The position numbers and the translations under genes are program-made. From an uncultured Syntrophomonadaceae bacterium (GTDB lineage Bacteria; Bacillota; Syntrophomonadia; Syntrophomonadales; Syntrophomonadaceae), in assembly GCA_944391275.1 (NCBI GenBank), contig CALXSZ010000139.1, positions 1 to 12,628 on the forward strand: a stretch of 12,628 nt of DNA, read 5' to 3'. The notes under the pieces are model-generated. The model saw nothing but the letters and a program-made list of their open reading frames with translations. It ran no database searches and was not told the origin of the DNA. This document shows positions 5,816 to 11,789 of the stretch, one piece after another. Numbering within the stretch: the stretch's first letter is position 1; the number at the start of each line of letters is the position of its first letter.

Positions 5816-6787
5816 TCAACGATGAGCCGCATACAAGGCTAATTGTTCCGAAGAAACGTCCGGGAAAAGAGCCTGCGATACGCCTTGCGCGATCATGTCC
5901 GCTGCATGAAAAACGATGTCCTCAATGTCTTTCGGCGTGACCGCCAGGTTGGCGCCGTAAAAGGAAAACGTGTCGCGAATAGCGGATTCCGCTGAAGAAA
6001 TATCCAGATCCAACTGGGCCTTTTTCCCATAGGCTTCTAATACCTGTTTGGCGATCACGTGCGCGCTGACGATGGTCGGACAACCAATGGCAATAACAGG
6101 AACGCCGAGTGTTTCCTGCGTTAAGGCCTGCCTTTTTGACCCTAAACCGGAACCGGGCTGGATGCCGTTGTTAGCAAGCTGGAGCGTACATCCAATTCGT
6201 TCTACATTTTGTGCGCTGAGGGCGTCAACTACGATAATCAGAGCGGGACGAATCTTTTTTACGACCCCTTCTATAATATCTAACGTTTCTAGTCCGGTTG
6301 TTCCCAAGACGCCAGGCGCGAGAGCGCAACAGGGACGCATACCTGGAGCCAGTGCCTCGGGCGCGTACCGGACATAGTGTCGAGTGATGGGTGAACGAGC
6401 GACAAAATGAGGGCCTAGAGAGTCGGCTGCGGCTTCGCGGTTGCCGAGACCAACTAAAAGGACGCAGTCTTGGGGTTTTAAAGAAATTTTTTCCGTAATA
6501 AGGCGGGGCAGATTCTCTGTAATGGCTTGGATGACGTCGGTATGCACGGACGGATCGTTGATTTGTAGAGGTGGTGATTGCAAAGTAATATAAGTCCCGA
6601 TAGGGCGCTGCAAGAGATTGGCGCCTTCTTCGGTTTGGATCTGAATGTCTCGGATGGTAATTTGTCCGATGTGCCGGATGGATTCTACAACGCCGGGAAT
6701 TTCCGTTTGACGGCTGCCGCGCAAGAGGTCGCTGGCTTCAGCGGCTAAATCCACGTCAAATAACGAAAAATTTTTAAAAAAATCCAT
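5816..6787 (-). CDS. gpr: Germination protease GPR
   Basis: 323 residues. GPR is made as a zymogen in the forespore, self-processes, and cleaves SASPs early in germination. In the family it is an atypical acid protease needing two Asp residues (Asp127 and Asp193 in B. megaterium). Here VGLGN (112-116) is followed by Asp122 in AAADSLGP, and VVDAL places Asp188; the 66-residue interval is identical to that of the known pair. FDVDLAAEA (10-18) matches the TDLAVEA region where the propeptide is removed, predicting cleavage near Asp13-Leu14. Other family motifs: LAPGVLGTTGLET (157-169) and the GCPTIV motif. ATG 6787 is chosen because AAGAGG lies 7 nt upstream; the frame stays open 42 codons further to 6913, but that stretch is the leader hairpin. 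The partner SASP gene is in this window. Confidence 0.95.
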   Translation of the reverse strand: MDFFKNFSLFDVDLAAEASDLLRGSRQTEIPGVVESIRHIGQITIRDIQIQTEEGANLLQRPIGTYITLQSPPLQINDPSVHTDVIQAITENLPRLITEKISLKPQDCVLLVGLGNREAAADSLGPHFVARSPITRHYVRYAPEALAPGMRPCCALAPGVLGTTGLETLDIIEGVVKKIRPALIIVVDALSAQNVERIGCTLQLANNGIQPGSGLGSKRQALTQETLGVPVIAIGCPTIVSAHVIAKQVLEAYGKKAQLDLDISSAESAIRDTFSFYGANLAVTPKDIEDIVFHAADMIAQGVSQALFPDVSSEQLALYAAHR

Positions 6788-6813
6788 GAAAAAACCTCTT
6801 TCTACAAGGATAT

Positions 6814-6851
6814 AAAATGGCGGCTTTGATGATAATAAAAGCCGCCATTTT
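6814..6851. other. Perfect 14-bp hairpin in the gpr leader (attenuator- or terminator-like)
   Basis: AAAATGGCGGCTTT (6814-6827) pairs perfectly with AAAGCCGCCATTTT (6838-6851), loop 10 nt. Read toward gpr the stem is followed by UUUUAUAU, like an intrinsic terminator, yet it lies between the predicted gpr promoter and its ribosome binding site. On the plus strand the following sequence is TTTTGGGG. No gene end lies upstream in either direction that would obviously need it. Confidence 0.7.
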
Positions 6852-6916
6852 GGGGAGAGGAGAATTTTGTAAAGTTGTTGGGGAGGGTTTTGCCGGTTTT
6901 TTTGCTCCGACAATCC

Positions 6917-6947
6917 TAGGATAGACCAAATAACGTTGCTTTATACA
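6917..6947 (-). promoter_or_regulatory. Sigma-G-like promoter of gpr
   Basis: On the minus strand TGTATA (6947-6942) and TATCCTA (6923-6917) are spaced by 18 nt; the -10 matches CATnnTA at six of seven positions. The same TGTATA -35 is seen at the SASP gene. B. subtilis gpr is transcribed by sigma-F and sigma-G. The predicted leader is about 120 nt. Confidence 0.6.
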
Positions 6948-6982
6948 TCCAAAGAAAAAAATCTCTTGTAAAAATTTATAAA

Positions 6983-6996
6983 AGAATCAAGATTCT
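6983..6996. repeat. Short palindrome AGAATC-AA-GATTCT
   Basis: Perfect 6-bp arms with a 2-nt centre, lying between the gpr and rsmD promoters in the 384-bp divergent gap (6788-7171). It could be a dimeric regulator site; nothing in the sequence names one. Confidence 0.25.
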
Positions 6997-7032
6997 AGCA
7001 AAAAATGGCTTTATTTCGAAAGAAGATCCTTT

Positions 7033-7038
7033 TATAAT
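7033..7038 (+). promoter_or_regulatory. Possible -10 of the rsmD promoter
   Basis: A perfect TATAAT at 7033-7038, but the -35 at 17 nt (TTTATT, 7010-7015) is poor. It would leave a leader of about 125 nt before GTG 7172, which includes the short palindrome AAAAAGGGCCTTTTT near 7119-7133. Confidence 0.4.
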
Positions 7039-7171
7039 AGAAGAAATAGAGTAAAATAAAAAATGTTATTTGGAGATATCCGAAAGGGCAGGATTCAAAA
7101 AAAATGTCTCGAATACACAAAAAGGGCCTTTTTCGTTTTTGGGGAATCGCTGCCAAAAGAGAGGTGAGAAA

Positions 7172-7762
7172 GTGCGCATTATTGCAGGCCGGGCCAAAGG
7201 AAGGAAAATTCAGGCGCCGCCCGGATGGGAAACTCGGCCCGTAACCGACCGAATTAAAGAAGCGTTATTTAATATTTGGCAGCCTTATTTATCTGCCGCT
7301 TCTTTTTTGGACTTATTTTCCGGAAGTGGAAGCATGGGAATTGAAGCGATGAGCCGAGGCGCGTCCTTTACTTTCATGGTGGATCAATCCCCGAAGGCGA
7401 TTCGTTCGATTCAGGAAAATATCGCCCGTTGCGGATTATCCGACGTGCCGCATCAAGTGTGTCGGCAAGAAGTTTTGACAGTTTTATCTTCTCTGAAAAA
7501 GCAAGGGAAAAAATTTGATATTATTTATGTCGATCCTCCTTTTATGGTGGATGAATTGTTTGAACAGTCGATGCAGGCATTGTCTGATGGAGAACTCTTA
7601 GAAAAAGACGGAATGGTTGCGATCCGAACCCGAACGGGACGCGCCTTAGCGGATCACTTTGTTCGGTTGCAAAAATTTCGTGTAAAAACATACGGAGAAT
7701 CACAAATTCATTTTTATCAAGCAGCACAGATCGAAGACCATTCAAAGGAGGGCGCGTTGTAA
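7172..7762 (+). CDS. rsmD: 16S rRNA (guanine(966)-N(2))-methyltransferase RsmD
   Basis: 196 residues, the usual length. RsmD methylates G966 (E. coli numbering) of 16S rRNA on the small subunit, using SAM. Motifs: the N-terminal RIIAGRAKGRKI (2-13) and RPVTDRIKEALFNI (22-35), SAM-binding motif I DLFSGSGSMGIEAMSRGA (47-64), and the catalytic DPPF (121-124) of the N6/N2 exocyclic amine methylase type. GTG 7172 is the start because GAGGTG lies 5 nt upstream and the family begins with this RIIAG motif; the 34 extra in-frame codons back to 7070 (an ATT-rich leader) have no family similarity. It overlaps the next gene by one base (TAATG), so the two are translationally coupled. In many Bacillota coaD follows directly; here it does not. 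Confidence 0.95.
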   Translation: MRIIAGRAKGRKIQAPPGWETRPVTDRIKEALFNIWQPYLSAASFLDLFSGSGSMGIEAMSRGASFTFMVDQSPKAIRSIQENIARCGLSDVPHQVCRQEVLTVLSSLKKQGKKFDIIYVDPPFMVDELFEQSMQALSDGELLEKDGMVAIRTRTGRALADHFVRLQKFRVKTYGESQIHFYQAAQIEDHSKEGAL

Positions 7763-8286
7763 TGGATGAGTTAGTAAAAATGATTAATGAGCTGGAAGAG
7801 ATGATTCGAGAGAGTAAGTCTTTGCCGTTTTCGAGTGGAAAAGTTGTGATTGAAGCGGATCTGATTTTAGAGCATTTGGATCGTATGCGGGTAGCGATTC
7901 CCAGTGAGGTTGGAAAAGCCAAAGCCTTACTGGGAAAAAGAGACGACATTGTTCATTCAGCCGTGCAGGAGGCCGAACGCTATATGGAGGATTCCAAAAA
8001 ACAGGCTGAAAAAATTTTAAATGAACAAGAAATTGTGGTATTAGCTCAACAAAAAGCCGATGACATCATACAATCGGCTCAGGAACAAGCGCAAGCGATC
8101 GTTGAAGATGCGAATAAAGAAGCGGAGACCCTGCGTACAGATGCGGATCATTATGCATATCACTTAATGGAACATATGGAATTGGTCCTAAAAAAAGGTT
8201 TAGAAACGGTGCAGCAGGGCAAAGATGAATTGGGAATGCCCGCGCCGGAAGAGGAAATTGGGCGTGATAATCGTTACGGCCGGTAG
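7762..8286 (+). CDS. Coiled-coil protein (rsmD-linked 'ATPase-like' family)
   Basis: 174 residues, translationally coupled to rsmD (ATG overlaps its TAA). The N-terminal 50 residues are helical with IEADLILEHLDRMRVAIPSEV near 29-50. Residues 60-125 form a long Ala/Gln/Glu/Lys coiled coil (AVQEAERYMEDSKKQAEKIL..., then EEQAQAIVEDANKEAETL-like heptads), similar in composition to stalk subunit b/E of rotary ATPases, which is why relatives are often labelled ATPase subunits. There is no ATP-binding motif and no membrane segment, so that label should not be taken literally. Homologues commonly sit near rsmD, coaD and ylbJ in Clostridia and Negativicutes. The function is unknown; a structural or division-associated role is possible. 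Its last 13 bases overlap the end of convergent ylbJ. Confidence 0.85.
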   Translation: MDELVKMINELEEMIRESKSLPFSSGKVVIEADLILEHLDRMRVAIPSEVGKAKALLGKRDDIVHSAVQEAERYMEDSKKQAEKILNEQEIVVLAQQKADDIIQSAQEQAQAIVEDANKEAETLRTDADHYAYHLMEHMELVLKKGLETVQQGKDELGMPAPEEEIGRDNRYGR

Positions 8287-9452
8287 CGCCAAGCCATGCA
8301 GAGCAATAAAATCAATAAAACCAATAAACTTCCCAGCAATAAAAGAAGAGAAAGTGTCCAGTAATCGAAAGAATAGAGCATTCGAGCAGTCTGTTCGGCT
8401 AAAGTTTGATTAGCAAAAACAGGTATTTCCAAGAAAAAAGGCGACAGGATACGTAAAAGAACAAAACTGAGTCCAATCTGTGCTCCGCGGCACAGCATAT
8501 AGCGTCCCCAGCGAATGGGAACGTTTCCCATAATACTCATAATTTGAGCAATAATGGATATCCCGGAAAACGCCATTAACAGGGAAACGACCATCAGTTG
8601 GCTGGTGAGGTCGGCTGCAGCGGCAGCGGTTGCTTGACATCCCAGTGTCATTTCAAATAGACCTCGGCTGAGTCCGGAGATGACTTGCGAAGATAGACCG
8701 AAAAGATTTGCGAGAGGCGTAAGGAGTTTGGATAGTAAATCCATTCCTCCCCATACGGAAAGCATGCGGGTTAAAACCGAAAAAATAACAATAAAGCCTG
8801 CAATGGTTGTGATGCTGACGAAGGCGGAACGAATGGATTCCCCCAACAAGTTCCCGATGCTGTGCGGATGATTGCGGCGATATTCCCGAAGCGCTGCATG
8901 AGCTTTACGTAGCAAATGTTGATGGGAAGTGGAATGCTGCACGTTGGGATGGGTGAAGCGAAGGGATATGCCTAAGAGGAAATTTGAGCCGTAATGCACA
9001 CAAAGTAAGAGGGCTCCGACAGCAGGGTTACCAAAGAGTCCGATTCCCACGCTGCCTAAAACAAATAAAGGACTCGAATTATTGGTGAAAGCGAGCAAAT
9101 GTTCCGCTTCGGGAAGAGAAATCCGGTGTTCGTCATACAAACGCCGCGTTAAAATAGCTCCGACCGGAAATCCTGAGGTAAACCCCATGAAGGTTGGAAG
9201 AGAAGCGCAACCCGGGAGCCGGAATAATGGCTGCATAATCGGTTCTAATAGAACTTCCAGATAATCCACCATTCCGGTGGGAAATAGCAGTCCAGCTGCA
9301 ACTAAAAAGGGAAATAAGGCCGGGAGAACGACCTTGGCCCAAAGCATAAAACCTTGCAAGGCTGCGTCTAACGTGTCCTGAGGATGCAGAATCATGAATG
9401 AAATCATCAAAACCGTCATAAAAGGAAGAAATCCTGTGAAGAGTTTTTTCAT
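8274..9452 (-). CDS. ylbJ: Sporulation integral membrane protein YlbJ
   Basis: 392 residues with about eight to ten hydrophobic segments and no cleavable signal beyond the first membrane helix. YlbJ is a mother-cell (sigma-E) sporulation protein in B. subtilis, needed for normal spore cortex, and contains nucleoside-recognition Gate-type domains (PF07670). Motifs: VLPALFPFLVAAGLL at 42-56, GFTSGFPVGAILTRRLYDE at 90-108, FTNNSSPLFVLGSVGIG at 122-138, and in the second half GLFEMTLGCQATA and FSGISIIAQIMSI, the matching half of the internal repeat. AGGAGG (9462-9457) lies 4 nt before the ATG. The gene follows a terminator after tmcAL and has a weak sigma-E-like promoter, so it is probably transcribed alone. 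It converges on the coiled-coil gene with a 13-nt overlap. Confidence 0.92.
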   Translation of the reverse strand: MKKLFTGFLPFMTVLMISFMILHPQDTLDAALQGFMLWAKVVLPALFPFLVAAGLLFPTGMVDYLEVLLEPIMQPLFRLPGCASLPTFMGFTSGFPVGAILTRRLYDEHRISLPEAEHLLAFTNNSSPLFVLGSVGIGLFGNPAVGALLLCVHYGSNFLLGISLRFTHPNVQHSTSHQHLLRKAHAALREYRRNHPHSIGNLLGESIRSAFVSITTIAGFIVIFSVLTRMLSVWGGMDLLSKLLTPLANLFGLSSQVISGLSRGLFEMTLGCQATAAAAADLTSQLMVVSLLMAFSGISIIAQIMSIMGNVPIRWGRYMLCRGAQIGLSFVLLRILSPFFLEIPVFANQTLAEQTARMLYSFDYWTLSLLLLLGSLLVLLILLLCMAWRYRP

Positions 9453-9480
9453 GATGCCTCCTAAATGATTGATTCTGCCT

Positions 9481-9510
9481 CATACATATGAAAAAAAGAG
9501 AAAATTATGA
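9481..9510 (-). promoter_or_regulatory. Weak sigma-E-like promoter of ylbJ
   Basis: On the minus strand TCATAAT (9510-9504) and CATATGTA (9490-9483) are 13 nt apart, resembling the sigma-E boxes kmATATT and CATACAnT, with a slightly short spacer. It is squeezed between the tmcAL terminator and the ylbJ ribosome binding site, so ylbJ needs a promoter about here. ylbJ is sigma-E-dependent in B. subtilis. Confidence 0.4.
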
Positions 9511-9551
9511 AAAACCACCGCTAAATTCTTTTGGTTATAGCAGTGGTTTTT
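9510..9551 (-). terminator. Rho-independent terminator after tmcAL
   Basis: On the minus strand AAAAACCACTGCTA (9551-9538) pairs with TAGCGGTGGTTTTT (9523-9510) through 14 bp including one G-U, ending in a T run. On the plus strand the same position becomes a C-A mismatch, so it acts best in the tmcAL direction. Confidence 0.8.
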
Positions 9552-9556
9552 ATATT

Positions 9557-10816
9557 TTATATAATCGAAATCCCGCATTGACGGAAATCTTGATCGCCTA
9601 TTCGACAAGCAGGATCCGGATAACCTAAGGAATATAAGCCGGTTACCTTTAAATTCAGCTGTAATAATTCTTGAGAAACGCGCAGATTCGAGTCCGGCTG
9701 TTTCAGAAAGTTACGCAATTCACGTCCGCTGGAAAGAATATACGGACTTTTTCCTGTGGCGGTTAATTGTCTGAGCTGCTGCAAGCCTTTGGCGTTTGCC
9801 GCTAATACATGGGCGTAGGCGGGAGGGGCAGCGAGTCGGAAGGCGTCCGCTTGGTCTTGAGTAAGTTCTAACCAGGCGTATAGAAATAACCGCCGAATGC
9901 GGCTGTGCGGATATCGCCGTCCGGCGACGGAACAAACCAAATCTGCGACGGTTCCGCAAGTATTCAAAAATTTTAAGATCCGGTTTTCAATACCCTCCCG
10001 CATTTCGAAAATCGATGTCCAGTATTTGGGAGAAGTCGTGCGGAGTCGGCTCAATACCATAGCGTCGAGAACAGCCGTTTGAAAGGGACAACGGCCAGCG
10101 TGGATTTCATCCTGTAGAATGTCGTAAGCGGTTTCGGGCATCGTAGATTGTAAAAGGGAAAGGGAACGAGGGTTCGTATAAATATGGGAACGGATGGCCC
10201 GAGCACTGGCGAAATGTTGTAAATTCTCATCGTGATAAGCAGCCCCTTTGCGGGGGATGAGCCAGGGTTCTATGGCGAACTGATCAGCGATTAATACATG
10301 CAAATATTCCAACGCTAAAATGGCGTTGGGTGAACGCAGCAAAACGGCGAGGTTTTCGGCGTGTTTCGGGAAATATTCCTGTAAAGCGTCCGCGCGGGAA
10401 GCGGCAAAGCCTTTCCCGGATTGAAGGTTTTTATGTAATAACTGGACGTAGTATTCGGGTTCTTCGGACAAGATTTGCGCGATTTGTTTGAGCAGCGTTA
10501 GATTAGAAGTTTCACATCCGAAGGCCAATTGGGTGATCCCTAGGGCTTTGAGCAAGTGAATTCCTCCGTGCGCGAACTCATAGGCGCTGCGCGCGGCGTA
10601 CCCGAAAGGGAGCTCGACGACCAGATCGGCCCCGTTGTGAACGGCCATCCGCGCCCGGGCCCATTTATCACAGATGGCCGCTTCTCCTCGCTGCGTGAAG
10701 GGGCCGCTCATGACGCACACGATTTGATCGGCTCCTCGTTCGCGGACTTGTTCCAACAGATAGGCGTGTCCCTGGTGAAAAGGATTAAATTCTGCAATGA
10801 TTCCGACCGTTTTCAT
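9557..10816 (-). CDS. tmcAL: tRNA(Met) cytidine acetate ligase TmcAL
   Basis: 419 residues, typical for the family (B. subtilis YlbM, about 415). TmcAL activates acetate with ATP and acetylates the wobble cytidine (ac4C34) of elongator tRNA-Met. The nucleotidyltransferase fold is clear: GIIAEFNPFHQGH (5-17) carries the HxGH nucleotide-binding motif, followed by MSGPFTQRGEAA (36-47), ADLVVELPFGYA (63-74), FGCET (98-102), and the RKGAAYHDE...ASARAIRS region (about 188-209) that is conserved in the family. The C-terminal third is an alpha-helical tRNA-binding region. AAGGA (10829-10825) lies 8 nt before the ATG. It is divergent from yceD across a 172-bp gap. The minus-strand promoter is not obvious; a TTGAAA-17-TATGTA match would start transcription inside the ribosome binding site and is unlikely. 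Confidence 0.94.
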   Translation of the reverse strand: MKTVGIIAEFNPFHQGHAYLLEQVRERGADQIVCVMSGPFTQRGEAAICDKWARARMAVHNGADLVVELPFGYAARSAYEFAHGGIHLLKALGITQLAFGCETSNLTLLKQIAQILSEEPEYYVQLLHKNLQSGKGFAASRADALQEYFPKHAENLAVLLRSPNAILALEYLHVLIADQFAIEPWLIPRKGAAYHDENLQHFASARAIRSHIYTNPRSLSLLQSTMPETAYDILQDEIHAGRCPFQTAVLDAMVLSRLRTTSPKYWTSIFEMREGIENRILKFLNTCGTVADLVCSVAGRRYPHSRIRRLFLYAWLELTQDQADAFRLAAPPAYAHVLAANAKGLQQLRQLTATGKSPYILSSGRELRNFLKQPDSNLRVSQELLQLNLKVTGLYSLGYPDPACRIGDQDFRQCGISII

Positions 10817-10867
10817 ATCCGATATCCTTACATAGATAAAAGTGTAATTTATTTCAATTCTAAAAAA

Positions 10868-10906
10868 ATTCGCGGGTGGGGGTTGAAATTCCTTCTAATG
10901 GCGAAT
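10868..10906. repeat. Inverted repeat in the tmcAL/yceD divergent gap
   Basis: ATTCGC (10868-10873) pairs with GCGAAT (10901-10906), interleaved with ATTTCAA (10851-10857) and TTGAAAT (10883-10889). Both would fall in the tmcAL leader on the minus strand and could form alternative structures. Arms are short, so chance is a fair explanation. Confidence 0.25.
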
Positions 10907-10929
10907 AAGAAACAAACTTTTTTGAATGA

Positions 10930-10959
10930 TTGACAAAAAGATGTAAAAAGGCATATAAT
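10930..10959 (+). promoter_or_regulatory. Consensus sigma-A promoter of yceD-rpmF(-plsX)
   Basis: A perfect TTGACA (10930-10935) and a perfect TATAAT (10954-10959) with an 18-nt spacer: the strongest promoter in the window, as expected for a ribosomal protein gene. The leader is about 23 nt. Confidence 0.88.
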
Positions 10960-10988
10960 TATTCTCGTACTTTTATGAGGTGTTTTAT

Positions 10989-11501
10989 ATGCGCATAAAT
11001 CTGAAACAGTTAAGGCTGCGGTCCGGTCAAAAAAAGACCATGCAAGAAAAACTTGAGGGATCCCCTGAATGGTTAAAGGAAATGCAAACCGTTTTAACAG
11101 ATTCTCTTTCGGTGGAATTGCAAGTGGAATTTACTGGAAAACAGTGGGTGGTTCGAGGGACGCTTCAAGCGTCGCTACAATTGACATGTTCGCGCTGCCT
11201 GAAAGAGTTTCCTTATCGCTTAGAAGGAAATTTTGAACGGATCGTTGTTTCGACAACGGATATGAAAATGCGTAAACCTTTGGAAGACGACGATGTTTAT
11301 TTATTTGCGGAAGAAGGTTGGGCGGATTTTGGTCAGGCGATCGAAGAAACGCTCGTGTTAAACATCCCCATGGTACCGTTGTGTCGCGAAGATTGTTCCG
11401 GCTTGTGTGCTGTCTGTGGAAAGAATTTGAATGAGGAAACCTGCCATTGCAGGAATGATGTGATAGACCCACGCCTGGAAAAATTAAAAAATTTATTATA
11501 A
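10989..11501 (+). CDS. yceD: DUF177 (YceD) protein, 23S rRNA accumulation protein-like
   Basis: 170 residues. YceD proteins are encoded just before rpmF in nearly all bacteria; the E. coli and plant members are needed for 23S rRNA accumulation. Visible motifs: LTCSRCLKEF (65-74), a Cys pair; FGQAIEETLVLNIPMVPLC (114-132), the family's conserved helix; and a Cys-rich tail CREDCSGLCAVCGKNLN (132-148) with CHC at 152-154, probably a zinc site. ATG 10989 follows GAGGTG (10977-10982) with a 6-nt gap; a GTG three codons earlier overlaps that ribosome binding site. It is the first gene of the unit driven by the consensus sigma-A promoter, with rpmF 20 bp downstream. Confidence 0.93.
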   Translation: MRINLKQLRLRSGQKKTMQEKLEGSPEWLKEMQTVLTDSLSVELQVEFTGKQWVVRGTLQASLQLTCSRCLKEFPYRLEGNFERIVVSTTDMKMRKPLEDDDVYLFAEEGWADFGQAIEETLVLNIPMVPLCREDCSGLCAVCGKNLNEETCHCRNDVIDPRLEKLKNLL

Positions 11502-11521
11502 GGAAAGGAGAGGATCCTGCT

Positions 11522-11698
11522 ATGGGTGTTCCGAAGAGAAGACAATCCCATACCCGCAAGAGTATGCGTCGTTCTGAATGGAGAAAAATTGATCAACCCG
11601 GTTTAGTTGTTTGTCCGCAATGCAAAGAATTAAAACTTCCGCATAGAGCATGCTTAAACTGCGGATATTATAAAGGGAAAGCCGTTTTACCGGTGTAG
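11522..11698 (+). CDS. rpmF: 50S ribosomal protein L32
   Basis: 58 residues, the normal size, read directly from the sequence: MGVPKRRQSHTRKSMRRSEW at the start, then VVCPQCKELKLPHRACLNCG. The basic N-terminus binds 23S rRNA, and Cys31, Cys34, Cys44 and Cys47 form the zinc ribbon of the C+ form of L32, so zinc is expected for function. AAGGAG with AGAGG (11505-11513) precedes the ATG. The gene lies 20 bp after yceD and shares its promoter. A stem-loop with a T run separates it from plsX. Confidence 0.97.
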   Translation: MGVPKRRQSHTRKSMRRSEWRKIDQPGLVVCPQCKELKLPHRACLNCGYYKGKAVLPV

Positions 11699-11709
11699 GA
11701 GAGTAACGG

Positions 11710-11756
11710 AAAGTAAGTCGTATCCACAAGCGGAGAGGACTTACTTTTTGTTTTTT
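11710..11756 (+). terminator. Terminator or attenuator between rpmF and plsX
   Basis: AAAGTAAGTC (11710-11719) pairs perfectly with GACTTACTTT (11738-11747), loop 18 nt, followed by TTGTTTTTT. The stem is AT-rich, so it may be leaky: some transcripts could read through into plsX, which has no obvious promoter of its own in the remaining 35 bp. Confidence 0.7.
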
Positions 11757-11789
11757 ACGCATGTACTGAAAAAGGAAGGGGCCGTCGAA

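Noticed and set aside
6788..6913. 42-residue N-terminal extension of gpr
   Set aside because: In frame but it runs through the leader hairpin, lacks a ribosome binding site, and does not match the family; ATG 6787 has AAGAGG and is followed by the zymogen site.
7070..7171. 34-residue N-terminal extension of rsmD
   Set aside because: No family similarity, whereas GTG 7172 has GAGGTG and begins the conserved RIIAG motif.
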